The notes under the pieces: model-generated | The model's input: only the letters and a program-made list of their open reading frames with translations | What the model was told of the DNA's origin: nothing | The model's database searches: none | Translations under genes and position numbers: made by a program | Part shown: positions 34,603-43,467 of the stretch, piece by piece | Numbering within the stretch: position 1 is the first letter of the stretch | Layout of the letters: each line of letters begins with the position of its first letter | Assembly: GCA_943789465.1 (NCBI GenBank) | Contig: CALSUF010000003.1 | Span: 216,331-280,330 of the forward strand | DNA length: 64,000 nt | Source of the DNA: an uncultured Flavobacteriaceae bacterium | GTDB lineage: Bacteria; Bacteroidota; Bacteroidia; Flavobacteriales; Flavobacteriaceae | Direction of reading: 5' to 3'

Positions 34603-35556
34603 ATGTCAGATGTTGCATCCTTAAAACACCACCTCAAGAAATACGATACTTTAAAGCAGGAAATTTCTAAAGTCATCGTTGGTCAAGAGACTGTTATAGA
34701 ACAAATTCTCATTTCTATATTTTCTGGTGGCCACTCACTATTGGTTGGGGTTCCTGGACTGGCAAAGACTTTAATGGTAAATACTATTGCAAAGGGACTA
34801 GGATTGGATTTTAAACGCATACAATTTACACCAGACCTTATGCCTAGTGATATTTTGGGTAGCGAAATACTAGACAATGATCGTCAGTTTAAATTTGTCA
34901 AAGGCCCTATTTTTTCAAATATTATATTGGCTGATGAAATTAATCGTACGCCACCAAAAACGCAAGCCGCACTTTTAGAAGCGATGCAAGAGCGATCGGT
35001 TACGATTGCGGGACATCATTACAAATTGGATGCGCCTTACTTTGTGTTGGCCACTCAAAACCCCATAGAACAAGAAGGTACCTATCCGCTTCCAGAAGCC
35101 CAGTTGGATCGTTTTATGTTCTCCATCAATCTAACATATCCAAGTTTTGAAGAAGAAGTGCAGGTTGTGAAGCAAACAACCTCAAAACTTCAGTCCGAAG
35201 TTGAAGTTGTTTTTTCTGCTAGTGAAATTTTAGAATTCCAAGCACTTATTAGAAAAACCCCAGTCGCTGATAACGTAATTGAATATGCCGTTAAAATGGT
35301 AGGGAAAACCCGACCAAGATCTTTAGAAGCCACTGAACTTATCAAACAATACATAGACTGGGGCGCCGGACCAAGAGCCTCTCAAAATCTAATTTTAGCT
35401 GCTAAAACTTACGCGGTGATCAACGGTAAACTTTCACCAGACATCGAAGATGTTCAGGCCGTTGCCATTAGCATTCTTCGTCACAGAACTATTAAGAATT
35501 ATAAGGCAGAAGCTGATGGTGTTTCGATAGAGTCTATTATTGAAAGTTTGTTTTAA
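34603..35556 (+). CDS. MoxR-family AAA+ ATPase
   Basis: 317 residues. Walker A GVPGLAKT at 49-56, Walker B LADEINR near 109-115, sensor 1 ATQNPIEQEGTYPLPEAQLDRF, and a C-terminal lid with GAGPRASQ. MoxR ATPases act as chaperones that activate or assemble partner proteins, often with von Willebrand A proteins (Bat operons). Here the usual DUF58 and VWA partners are absent. It sits 3 bp behind the SurA-like gene, so an envelope role is likely. Confidence 0.9.
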   Translation: MSDVASLKHHLKKYDTLKQEISKVIVGQETVIEQILISIFSGGHSLLVGVPGLAKTLMVNTIAKGLGLDFKRIQFTPDLMPSDILGSEILDNDRQFKFVKGPIFSNIILADEINRTPPKTQAALLEAMQERSVTIAGHHYKLDAPYFVLATQNPIEQEGTYPLPEAQLDRFMFSINLTYPSFEEEVQVVKQTTSKLQSEVEVVFSASEILEFQALIRKTPVADNVIEYAVKMVGKTRPRSLEATELIKQYIDWGAGPRASQNLILAAKTYAVINGKLSPDIEDVQAVAISILRHRTIKNYKAEADGVSIESIIESLF

Positions 35557-35677
35557 CTCTACTTTCATCATTTTATCGCTAATTTTTGCATCAAATATTG
35601 TTAATAATTTAATTTATTAAAGCAAATCATACTTTTAATTAAATTATAGTTACCGTGCTTTCTTATTCCTGTTTTAA

Positions 35678-35726
35678 TTGAGAATAATTTTATTTAATTC
35701 GTATTTTTACGAACGATTATTACGAA
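35678..35726 (+). promoter_or_regulatory. Aconitase promoter with overlapping inverted repeat
   Basis: Perfect inverted repeat TTCGTA-TTTT-TACGAA at 35698-35713, with a third half-site TACGAA at 35721-35726. The repeat covers a near-consensus -7 box TATTTTTA (35702-35709); TTG at 35678-35680 could be the -33 box. The arrangement fits an operator for a repressor; the protein is unknown. Confidence 0.5.
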
Positions 35727-35743
35727 ATAAAATTATTTAGATT

Positions 35744-38008
35744 ATGGCTTTCGATATAAATGTTATTAAAGAAGTGTACCAGCAGATGCCGGGACGTATT
35801 GAAAAAGCACGTCAACTTGTTGGACGTCCACTTACATTATCAGAAAAAATTCTTTACAGTCACCTTTGGGATGACAATGCTGCAAAAGCTTATGAGCGCG
35901 GAAAAGATTATGTAGACTTTGCACCCGATAGAATTGCGTGTCAAGATGCAACAGCACAAATGGCATTATTGCAGTTTATGCAAGCAGGTAAAAAACAAGT
36001 AGCAGTTCCTACAACAGTGCATTGTGACCACTTGATTCAGGCGAAAGTTGGTGCGACTAAAGATTTACAATTTGCTCTAAATAATAGTAATGAAGTATTT
36101 AACTTCTTAGAATCTGTATCTAATAAATATGGGATTGGATTTTGGAAGCCCGGTGCTGGAATTATTCACCAAGTAGTATTAGAAAACTATGCCTTTCCTG
36201 GCGGTATGATGATTGGAACAGATTCACATACTGTAAATGCGGGTGGATTAGGAATGATTGCCATTGGTGTTGGTGGAGCTGATGCTGTAGATGTGATGGC
36301 AGGGATGGCTTGGGAGCTTAAATTCCCAAAACTCATTGGGGTTAAATTAACAGGAAACCTTTCGGGGTGGACAGCTCCAAAAGATGTCATTCTTAAAGTT
36401 GCTGGAATCCTGACCGCTAAGGGTGGAACAGGAGCCATTGTAGAATATTTTGGCCCTGGCGCAACCTCTATGTCTTGTACTGGAAAAGGAACCATTTGTA
36501 ATATGGGTGCCGAAATTGGTGCTACGACTTCCACGTTTGGATATGATGAATCTATGGAGCGTTATTTGCGTTCTACTGATCGAAATGATGTTGCAGATGC
36601 CGCTAATAAAGTCAAAGACTCCTTAACAGCAGATCCGGAAGTATATGCGTCTCCAGAAGATTATTTTGATGAATTAATAGAAATTGATTTATCTACATTA
36701 ATGCCACATATCAATGGTCCTTTTACGCCAGACTTAGCGACCGAAGTAGGAACCATGACAGATAAAGCCAAAGCAAACGATTGGCCTTTAAAAGTAGAGT
36801 GGGGCTTGATAGGATCTTGTACCAATTCGTCTTATGAAGATTTATCACGAGCCGCTTCTATAGCTCAACAAGCACTCGATAAAGGTTTGGTCACCAAAGC
36901 AGAATTTGGAATCAATCCTGGTTCAGAACAAGTCCGTTTTACAGCAGATCGTGATGGAATTTTAGAAGTCTTTGAAAACTTAGATGCTAAAATATTTACC
37001 AATGCCTGTGGACCATGTATTGGGCAATGGGCACGTTACGAAGACCCTAAAAATGCACCTAAAAATAGTATTGTTCACTCCTTTAATAGAAACTTTGCCA
37101 AACGTGCAGACGGCAATCCAAACACCCATGCTTTTGTAGCCTCTCCAGAAATGGTTGCTGCGATTGCGATTTCGGGACGTTTAGATTTTAATCCCTTAAC
37201 AGATGCACTAATAAACAAAGATGGTGAAAAAGTCATGTTGGATGAGCCAACAGGACATGAATTACCAGAAGAAGGATTTGCAGTGGAAGATGCGGGGTAT
37301 TTAGCACCTGAAGAAGATGGTAGTCACGTTGAAGTAACGGTTGCTTCAGACTCTGAACGATTAGAACTTTTAACCCCTTTTGAGCCGATTGGCAATACAA
37401 TTGATGGTGCCAAACTATTAATCAAAGCACACGGAAAATGTACGACTGACCATATTTCTATGGCGGGGCCATGGTTGCGTTTTAGAGGCCATTTAGATAA
37501 CATCTCAAACAACTGTTTGATTGGTGCTGTGAATGCGTTTAATATGAAAACCAACTTTGTAAAAAATCAATTTACAGGGGATTATGATGCAGTACCAGCG
37601 ACGCAACGTGACTATAAGTCTAAGGGTGTTCATACGATTGTAGTAGGTGATCATAATTATGGAGAAGGCTCTTCAAGAGAACACGCGGCGATGGAGCCAC
37701 GGCATCTTGGAGTGGCTGCAGTGCTTGTAAAATCATTTGCACGTATCCATGAAACCAACCTTAAAAAACAAGGTATGTTAGGATTGACGTTTGCAACGGA
37801 ATCGGATTACGATTTAATTCAAGAAGATGATACTTTTAATTTTGTAGATCTGAATGCATTTGCACCAGGAAAACCCTTGACCATCGAAGCGGTTCATGCA
37901 GATGGTTCTAAGGATACAATTATTGCAAACCATACCTATAACGATTCTCAAATAGAATGGTATAACGAAGGTTCTGCATTGAATTTGATTAAAAAGCAAA
38001 ACGCATAG
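35744..38008 (+). CDS. acn: Aconitate hydratase (mitochondrial-type)
   Basis: 754 residues, the size of the mitochondrial-like aconitases. The [4Fe-4S] ligands are the Cys of [13 protein letters not shown] and the two in [10 protein letters not shown]. Substrate-binding stretches include [13 protein letters not shown] and the C-terminal swivel-domain motif [19 protein letters not shown]. It interconverts citrate and isocitrate in the TCA cycle. It is a single-gene unit behind the inverted-repeat promoter, followed by a terminator. Confidence 0.95.
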   Translation: MAFDINVIKEVYQQMPGRIEKARQLVGRPLTLSEKILYSHLWDDNAAKAYERGKDYVDFAPDRIACQDATAQMALLQFMQAGKKQVAVPTTVHCDHLIQAKVGATKDLQFALNNSNEVFNFLESVSNKYGIGFWKPGAGIIHQVVLENYAFPGGMMIGTDSHTVNAGGLGMIAIGVGGADAVDVMAGMAWELKFPKLIGVKLTGNLSGWTAPKDVILKVAGILTAKGGTGAIVEYFGPGATSMSCTGKGTICNMGAEIGATTSTFGYDESMERYLRSTDRNDVADAANKVKDSLTADPEVYASPEDYFDELIEIDLSTLMPHINGPFTPDLATEVGTMTDKAKANDWPLKVEWGLIGSCTNSSYEDLSRAASIAQQALDKGLVTKAEFGINPGSEQVRFTADRDGILEVFENLDAKIFTNACGPCIGQWARYEDPKNAPKNSIVHSFNRNFAKRADGNPNTHAFVASPEMVAAIAISGRLDFNPLTDALINKDGEKVMLDEPTGHELPEEGFAVEDAGYLAPEEDGSHVEVTVASDSERLELLTPFEPIGNTIDGAKLLIKAHGKCTTDHISMAGPWLRFRGHLDNISNNCLIGAVNAFNMKTNFVKNQFTGDYDAVPATQRDYKSKGVHTIVVGDHNYGEGSSREHAAMEPRHLGVAAVLVKSFARIHETNLKKQGMLGLTFATESDYDLIQEDDTFNFVDLNAFAPGKPLTIEAVHADGSKDTIIANHTYNDSQIEWYNEGSALNLIKKQNA

Positions 38009-38065
38009 ACTGGAGTTGACCCAATTAAATGCGCTGAAAGTTTTTTTGATTTTCAATATATTTAA

Positions 38066-38114
38066 AATCGAGACCAATTTCTTATTTAAGTATGAGATAG
38101 GTCTCGTTTTTTTT
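38066..38114 (+). terminator. Terminator after aconitase
   Basis: Stem CGAGACC (38069-38075) pairs with GGTCTCG (38100-38106), with further partial pairing inside, and is followed by eight T. It is 58 bp past the stop of acn. Confidence 0.7.
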
Positions 38115-38147
38115 GATTAATAAAAGGGGTTGAGAACCCGTATTTTA

Positions 38148-38600
38148 CTAATCAAAATACTGAATAGACACCCAAAGTACTCCTTTGTTTTTATCAAACA
38201 AGGCATAAGATTTTGATTTTTTACCCTTTTTTGATTTATAATAAAGCACATCAAATTTCAGAGAATCTGTATGAAAGTTTATGAAGTCAATTTCAGGGTA
38301 CTTTGAGTCCAACTCCTTAAGTTTATTGTCTTCTATATAACGATCACTATCAAAATCAGCTAAATTAAATTCAAAATACGCCTTTTTGGTATTAATGGAT
38401 TCTAGATACACACAGTCTGAATCAATGATAGAAGGAATATTGATTTTCGCATTTATTTCAATATTATCAATATTTGCCCATTCACAAGTCCGTTGGTTGG
38501 CTATAGAAACAACAAGAGTTCGGAGTCCTAATATAGCAACAAGCACTAAAACCAAGAGGCCCGAAGCTCCAAAGAGAACATACTTGTATTTAGAGTTCAT
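38148..38600 (-). CDS. Small membrane-anchored protein at the 3' end of the carotenoid operon, unknown function
   Basis: 150 residues. One N-terminal transmembrane segment (about residues 8-32, FGASGLLVLVLVAILGL), then a polar periplasmic-type domain with CEWANIDNIEIN and a basic loop KSKKGKKSKS. No family is recognised. Its start overlaps the end of the lycopene cyclase gene by 11 bp, so it is translated from the same message. The link to carotenoids is by position only. Confidence 0.7.
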   Translation of the reverse strand: MNSKYKYVLFGASGLLVLVLVAILGLRTLVVSIANQRTCEWANIDNIEINAKINIPSIIDSDCVYLESINTKKAYFEFNLADFDSDRYIEDNKLKELDSKYPEIDFINFHTDSLKFDVLYYKSKKGKKSKSYALFDKNKGVLWVSIQYFD

Positions 38601-39291
38601 TTGTTTTGTGAAATTTATTTACAAAAATCTCAGTCAGAAATAAATTACAAAGAATCATGGTATAGGCATAAATACTGTCTTCTACTGGGATGGTTCCCAT
38701 ACGGATGCCTAAGTTTTCGGCATTGTTATACCATACTACTTGGTCCTCAATAAAGCTTCCTGTTAAGATGCCATTGACTATGAAAAAGGGGATCAACATC
38801 ACCAAAAACGTCAGTAGAAAATGCTGGAGCAATTTGATATTGTATGTATAAACGAGGTATGTGAGTGGAATTGCCAAACTAAAATTAATCACAGTATACC
38901 ATTTGTCATAATTCACAACAGCAATAACAAATAACAAAGCCATAAGTCCGTTGCTAATCCATTTTGTGCTGGTTTTGTTAAGCTTCAAATTCGGAAAATA
39001 GAGGAGGAGTGCATAATGCGTAAACACACAAGCAAATGGAATACAGATAAAAAACAACCATTCTTCAATAGGAAGGCTTAAAAATTTGATTCCTAAAAAA
39101 TAAGTGTCATTAAATCCCCAGATTTTATGCAGTGTAAAAATCACATCCCATGGAATAAAAATGACCATGGTCAGTAGGATCGAAATGAAGATCCATAAAA
39201 ATCGCTTGTGAAGTTGCAGTCTTGGGTGAAAACTATATAAAAATGGCACTGAAACAGACCCTAAGTTTAATAAAAGATAGAGTGTGTTCAT
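38590..39291 (-). CDS. crtYcd: Lycopene cyclase, fused CrtYc/CrtYd type
   Basis: 233 residues, strongly hydrophobic, with about seven membrane helices. Two copies of the small lycopene-cyclase domain are visible: the first has FIPWDVIFTLHKIWGF and LPIEEWLFFICIPF, the second DQVVWYNNAENLG and IPVEDSIYAYTMILCN. The PxEE and PxED motifs are the family signatures. It should cyclise lycopene to beta-carotene. The start is 3 bp after the crtZ stop. Confidence 0.88.
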   Translation of the reverse strand: MNTLYLLLNLGSVSVPFLYSFHPRLQLHKRFLWIFISILLTMVIFIPWDVIFTLHKIWGFNDTYFLGIKFLSLPIEEWLFFICIPFACVFTHYALLLYFPNLKLNKTSTKWISNGLMALLFVIAVVNYDKWYTVINFSLAIPLTYLVYTYNIKLLQHFLLTFLVMLIPFFIVNGILTGSFIEDQVVWYNNAENLGIRMGTIPVEDSIYAYTMILCNLFLTEIFVNKFHKTNEL

Positions 39292-39294
39292 ATG

Positions 39295-39744
39295 TTAGCG
39301 TTTGAAGTATTTGAACGGTACAAACAACATTCCATAACATTCGCCATCACCTTTTCCAAGGTGTTTGTGATGGATTTTATGCGCACGTCGCAACCCTTTT
39401 GCATACCAGTTATTAGCGTTTCTAAAATACTTAAACCGTTGATGTATAAAAATATCATGCACAATAAAATAGGTTGCGCCATAAGCCATAATTCCTAAAC
39501 CTATGGGGAGTCCAACCCAAAATCCTTCGTAACTCCAAAAATAAAAACAGGTCATACTAACAACCGCATAGAATATAAAAAAGGCATCATTACGTTCAAA
39601 CCAGCTTTTGTGATCTTTGTGATGGTGGTCTCTGTGTAAGTTCCACAAAAAGCCATGCATCACATATTTATGTGTAAACCACGCCATAAATTCCATGGTC
39701 GTGAAAGTGCCTAAAAAAACGAGTATCCAATAAAATGTGTTCAT
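39295..39744 (-). CDS. crtZ: Beta-carotene hydroxylase
   Basis: 149 residues. The diiron histidine clusters of CrtZ/fatty-acid-hydroxylase enzymes are all present: HKYVMHG, HRDHHHKDH, HDIFIHQRF and AHKIHHKHLGK, set between membrane helices. It hydroxylates both rings of beta-carotene, giving zeaxanthin. It lies 6 bp after crtB. No CrtW ketolase is in the operon, so zeaxanthin is the expected end product of this cluster. Confidence 0.93.
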   Translation of the reverse strand: MNTFYWILVFLGTFTTMEFMAWFTHKYVMHGFLWNLHRDHHHKDHKSWFERNDAFFIFYAVVSMTCFYFWSYEGFWVGLPIGLGIMAYGATYFIVHDIFIHQRFKYFRNANNWYAKGLRRAHKIHHKHLGKGDGECYGMLFVPFKYFKR

Positions 39745-39750
39745 AATGGG

Positions 39751-40590
39751 TTATAATAGATTGAGTTGGTATTTAACATAGCTACGAGTGAGTAGCTCTA
39801 CTTTTTTGTAATCAGGCACTCGAATTCGGGTACTTTTAATTTCGAGTGCAGGAGTTGTTTTTAGTTTTTTCAGAAGTTGATTGTAATAGCGGTACGCCAT
39901 AAAAACACCAAACTTTGCATCTAAAGGAAGTTGTTTAATACCTTTTAATCCTTCTGAAAAGTCATTCTCAATATCGTCAATAATAGATTGTTTGGAGAGT
40001 TCATCTAAATTATTTAGATCGGTATTAGGAAAATACGTTCTGTTTAACTGATCATGATCCGCTTTTAAATCTCTCAAGAAATTCACTTTTTGAAATGCCG
40101 ACCCAAGTGCCATTGCTGTTTGTTTGAGTGTGTTGTATTGTTCAGTATCTCCATTGACAAATACTTTTAGGCACATCAGTCCAACTACATCTGCAGAACC
40201 ATAAATATAGTTTTTATACTCCTCTTCTGTGTGATAGACCGTTTTGTGTAAATCCTGACGCATTGAATTCATAAAGGCATCAACCATATCTTTTTCAAGA
40301 GCATAGGTATGATACGTTTCTTGAAATGAATTCAGAATAGGATTGAGGCTAATTTTATTAACTAAAGCCGATTCTAAATCTGCTTCAAACTGAACAAATA
40401 ATGCTTCTTTATCATAGTCGTGAAATGAATCGACAATTTCATCTGCTAAACGCACAAATCCGTAGATATTATAAATATCTTGACGAATCGAGTTCGATAG
40501 CATTTTTGTAGCCATCGAAAACGAAGTACTATAGGTTTGTGTGATCATTCGACTGCAGTCTTTTGAAACAGTATCAAATATGGACTTCAT
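39751..40590 (-). CDS. crtB: Phytoene synthase
   Basis: 279 residues. Squalene/phytoene synthase motifs: YSTSFSMATKML, the first Asp-rich site VRLADEIVDSF, YIYGSADVVGLM, and the second LGSAFQKVNFLRDLKAD. It condenses two geranylgeranyl-PP into phytoene. It lies 33 bp after crtI in the same operon. No GGPP synthase gene is in the window. Confidence 0.95.
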   Translation of the reverse strand: MKSIFDTVSKDCSRMITQTYSTSFSMATKMLSNSIRQDIYNIYGFVRLADEIVDSFHDYDKEALFVQFEADLESALVNKISLNPILNSFQETYHTYALEKDMVDAFMNSMRQDLHKTVYHTEEEYKNYIYGSADVVGLMCLKVFVNGDTEQYNTLKQTAMALGSAFQKVNFLRDLKADHDQLNRTYFPNTDLNNLDELSKQSIIDDIENDFSEGLKGIKQLPLDAKFGVFMAYRYYNQLLKKLKTTPALEIKSTRIRVPDYKKVELLTRSYVKYQLNLL

Positions 40591-40623
40591 AAACTTAAAT
40601 TTTATTTTTTTTCACTAAGTTGC

Positions 40624-42093
40624 TTAACATTTATCCAGCATCTTTTGAATAAGTTCTGAGGTCAGTTTTCCAGAGATTAGAGAAGGGGGCACTCCTGGTC
40701 CAGGGACGGTTAATTGTCCTGTAAAATACAAATTTTTAACTTTATTACTTTTCAATTTTGGCCTCAAAAAAGCGGTTTGTAATAAGGTCATTGCCATTCC
40801 ATAGGCATTTCCTTTATATGAATTGTACTCCGATTTAAAATCTTCAACACAAAAGGAATCTTTAAATATAATATTATTTTGAATTGATTGTTCTGTTTTC
40901 GCTTCAAATCTTTCAATTATCTTTTTTAGATAGTGATTTCTTAGTTCGGGAGTGTCTTCAATATTTGGAGCAATCGGCATCAAAATAAATAAGGCTTCAT
41001 GTCCATCAGGTGCCATCGATGGGTCTGTTTTGGAAGGAACGTTGGCATAAAATAACGGATGACTCGGCCATTTTGGTTCGTCATATATTTCCTCTGCATG
41101 TTTTTCAAAGTCTGCATCAAAAAACAAATTGTGATGTTCTGTGTTTTTAAGTTTTTTGTCCAATCCAATATAAAAAAGTAGGGAAGAGGGTGCAAATACT
41201 TTTTTGTTCCAATAGGCTTCTGAATGTTGTCTGTGTTTTTTGTCTAACAACGTTTCGGAGTGGTGATAATCTGCTCCACTCAATACGATATCTGATTCTA
41301 TAAATACATCTTTGGTAACAATTCCACTCGCCGTATTTGCGTCAACCACAATTTTATCGACAGGGTGATTGGTATGAATTTTAACTCCTAATTCGATTGC
41401 TAAGGCTTCCATGGCTTTTATAATTTCATACATGCCTCCTCTTGGATGCCATGTACCCAAGCCGAAGTCTGCATAATTCATAAAGCTAAAAAACGAAGGT
41501 GTTTTACTTGGTTTTGCTCCTAAAAATAGAGAGGGAAATTCAAGTGTTGAAATTAATTTTGGATTGCTAAAATTCTTTCGCACTTCTTGGCTAATGGTTT
41601 TAAAAAACTGGTCTAAGCGCTTCACAGTATCTTTAGTCACTAATTCTAATGGAGAAATTCCAGGCGCATTGTACAGAATTTTATCAACGGCAATGCCGTA
41701 ATTACTTTGTGCTTTATCGATGAATTTTTTAAGTTTGATACCACTTCCTTTTTCAATACGTTCAAATTCCGCACAAATTTTGTCCATGGAATCACCAATG
41801 GTGATAATTTCATCGTCAAAAAATATTTTATAAGCAGGCTCTAGTTTGTCGATGTGGTAATAATCAGATGTCTTTTTACCAAAATCTGCAAAAAACCGAT
41901 CAAATACATCAGGCATCCAATACCAAGAAGGTCCAATGTCAAAAGTAAATCCTTTTTTCTTTAGTTGGCGTGCTCGACCGCCTACGGTACTGTTTTTTTC
42001 ATAGATAGACACCGTGTGTCCTGCTTGTGCTAAATAGCAAGCTGCAGACAAGGATGAAAACCCTGAACCAATAATTTGTATTGTCTTTTTCAT
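40624..42093 (-). CDS. crtI: Phytoene desaturase
   Basis: 489 residues. N-terminal dinucleotide-binding fold (IGSGFSSLSAACYLAQAG...YEKNSTVGGRARQ), DIGPSWYWMPDVF, and the C-terminal FAD-site motif LYFTGQLTVPGPGVPPSLISG. This is the CrtI-type enzyme that takes phytoene to lycopene. It is the first enzyme gene of the operon, 55 bp after the regulator. Confidence 0.95.
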   Translation of the reverse strand: MKKTIQIIGSGFSSLSAACYLAQAGHTVSIYEKNSTVGGRARQLKKKGFTFDIGPSWYWMPDVFDRFFADFGKKTSDYYHIDKLEPAYKIFFDDEIITIGDSMDKICAEFERIEKGSGIKLKKFIDKAQSNYGIAVDKILYNAPGISPLELVTKDTVKRLDQFFKTISQEVRKNFSNPKLISTLEFPSLFLGAKPSKTPSFFSFMNYADFGLGTWHPRGGMYEIIKAMEALAIELGVKIHTNHPVDKIVVDANTASGIVTKDVFIESDIVLSGADYHHSETLLDKKHRQHSEAYWNKKVFAPSSLLFYIGLDKKLKNTEHHNLFFDADFEKHAEEIYDEPKWPSHPLFYANVPSKTDPSMAPDGHEALFILMPIAPNIEDTPELRNHYLKKIIERFEAKTEQSIQNNIIFKDSFCVEDFKSEYNSYKGNAYGMAMTLLQTAFLRPKLKSNKVKNLYFTGQLTVPGPGVPPSLISGKLTSELIQKMLDKC

Positions 42094-42148
42094 TTCGCCT
42101 ATAAAAATAAGTAAAAGACAATACAGTTTATGTGTGTCTAATGATTTT

Positions 42149-43048
42149 TTACAAATCTTTAACTAAATCCTTTATTGAGTTAAATAATTTAATACGTTTT
42201 GATAGTTTTTTTGGATTAAAACCGATTAACTGAGTTCCAAGTACCCGAACGGAATTAGTAGTGTTTTTAATAACTTCACTGTAAAGAGTATCTAAATAAG
42301 CTGATAACTTGTCATGATCTGGCTTTACTGTAAAATACGAAACGTATGTAATATCTTTGTAAAGATGATTAATCAGATTGAGGTCTTCTATTGGTACGTT
42401 TTCACCAAGATAGATTGTGTGATAGCCTCTACTCAATAATTCGTAATTTATAAAGAGTAGTCCAATATCATGAATTTCATTAAGAGGTAAAAATAATACA
42501 AAAGTTTTTGCATCAGGTTTTGGATTTGAACTTTGAATACGTTCGATATGAATTAATACTTTTTGCCGAATATGAACGCTGATAAAATGTTCATGCGAGG
42601 GTTTAATGGTGAGTGTTTGCCATAAGAGCCCCATGTCTTGTATGATGGGTATAAATAGCTCATAAAAAATTTCTCGAAAGCTTTTTTCTTCTAATAAACG
42701 GTTGTAAGTATTATAAAAAAGTGCTTGATCAAAATTTAGCATTGACAATTTAAAGGCATTAAAAGCATGTGATTCAACATTTCCTAAAAAGGAAATTTCT
42801 TTTACTTTTGTAGCAATTTGAAATTCATCAAGTGCTGCAATTCGAGATACCTTGTAACCATTGCTGTTTAAAAAACTAATGTTAAGTAATTTTTGTAAGC
42901 TTTTTAGGTTGTAAGTTCTAATGTTTGTGTCTGTCCGTTCTGGTATGAGAAGGTTGTAACGTTTTTCCCATATACGGATAGTATGGGCTTTGATACCAGA
43001 TAGGTTTTCTAGGTCCTTTATACTAAAGGAGGTTTTAATTGTGTTCAT
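42149..43048 (-). CDS. MerR-family regulator with B12-binding domain (CarH/LitR-like)
   Basis: 299 residues. N-terminal MerR helix-turn-helix (FSIKDLENLSGIKAHTIRIWEKRY, residues 8-31), a B12-binding helical cap, and a cobalamin-binding Rossmann-like domain. The CarH signature W-x9-EH is kept (Trp143, Glu153, His154), as is ExHxxG (Glu191, His193, Gly196), in which the His is the cobalt lower ligand. The residue after the Trp is Gln, whereas the Thermus CarH has the His that forms the photoproduct at that place. It heads the crt operon, so it probably represses it in the dark and releases on light. An inverted repeat overlaps its promoter. Confidence 0.88.
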   Translation of the reverse strand: MNTIKTSFSIKDLENLSGIKAHTIRIWEKRYNLLIPERTDTNIRTYNLKSLQKLLNISFLNSNGYKVSRIAALDEFQIATKVKEISFLGNVESHAFNAFKLSMLNFDQALFYNTYNRLLEEKSFREIFYELFIPIIQDMGLLWQTLTIKPSHEHFISVHIRQKVLIHIERIQSSNPKPDAKTFVLFLPLNEIHDIGLLFINYELLSRGYHTIYLGENVPIEDLNLINHLYKDITYVSYFTVKPDHDKLSAYLDTLYSEVIKNTTNSVRVLGTQLIGFNPKKLSKRIKLFNSIKDLVKDL

Positions 43049-43064
43049 GTTTCAATAAGATTTG

Positions 43065-43102
43065 GGTTAACTAAATTAACCAAAAAAATATTAGAAACAA
43101 AA
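43065..43102 (-). promoter_or_regulatory. Promoter and candidate operator of the carotenoid operon
   Basis: On the minus strand a TTTTG (-33, 43098-43102) and TAATTTAG (-7, 43071-43078, one mismatch) are 19 bp apart. The -7 box lies within the inverted repeat GGTTAA-CTAAA-TTAACC at 43065-43081. A protein bound there would block the promoter; the adjacent MerR-type regulator is the natural candidate. Confidence 0.5.
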
Positions 43103-43126
43103 TGTTAAACTTAAAAAAGAACAAAG

Positions 43127-43211
43127 TGCGCACGAGAAGACTCGAACTTCCACGGGAATAATTCCCACTAGCCCCTCAAGCTAGCGCGTCTACCAATTCC
43201 GCCACGTGCGC
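43127..43211 (-). tRNA. tRNA-Leu(GAG)
   Basis: 85 nt. Acceptor stem GCGCACG/CGTGCGC with discriminator A and no encoded CCA. D-arm TGGCGGAATTGGTAGACGC, anticodon stem CTAGC/GCTAG with loop TTGAGGG (anticodon GAG), a long variable arm with GGGAATTATTCCC, and T-arm GTTCGAGTC. The long variable arm is the class II mark of tRNA-Leu. Confidence 0.95.
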
Positions 43212-43231
43212 AGTATGAATGTTAAAGGTAT

Positions 43232-43263
43232 AAAAAAAGTTAAGAATAAACTTAACTTTTTTT
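43232..43263. terminator. Perfect 13-bp hairpin between the two tRNA genes
   Basis: AAAAAAAGTTAAG - AATAAA - CTTAACTTTTTTT, with no mismatch. On the minus strand it follows tRNA-Lys and precedes tRNA-Leu. It has the form of a terminator, so either tRNA-Leu has its own promoter or the hairpin serves as a processing or attenuating element. Confidence 0.6.
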
Positions 43264-43265
43264 AG

Positions 43266-43338
43266 TGACCTGGCTGGGGCTCGAACCCAGGACCCTCTCC
43301 TTAAAAGGGAGATGCTCTACCAACTGAGCTACCAGGTC
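43266..43338 (-). tRNA. tRNA-Lys(UUU)
   Basis: 73 nt. Acceptor GACCTGG/CCAGGTC with discriminator A, D-arm TAGCTCAGTTGGTAGAGC, anticodon stem TCTCC/GGAGA with loop CTTTTAA (anticodon TTT), and T-arm CTGGGTTCGAGCCCCAG. CCA is not encoded. Confidence 0.97.
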
Positions 43339-43362
43339 ATTTATTTCCTCTCAATGCGGCTG

Positions 43363-43393
43363 CAAATATAAAGGGTTTAATTAATTATACAAT
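43363..43393 (-). promoter_or_regulatory. Promoter of the tRNA genes
   Basis: On the minus strand TATATTTG (43363-43370) matches the -7 consensus, with TTG 19 bp upstream (complement of CAA near 43390-43392). It lies 25 bp ahead of tRNA-Lys. Confidence 0.6.
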
Positions 43394-43467
43394 GCTTTTT
43401 CAGAATATTTTTCGTTTTTTTGTTCTAGCTAATTAAAGAGAGGGTATAATCAAATTTTGATATAAGT

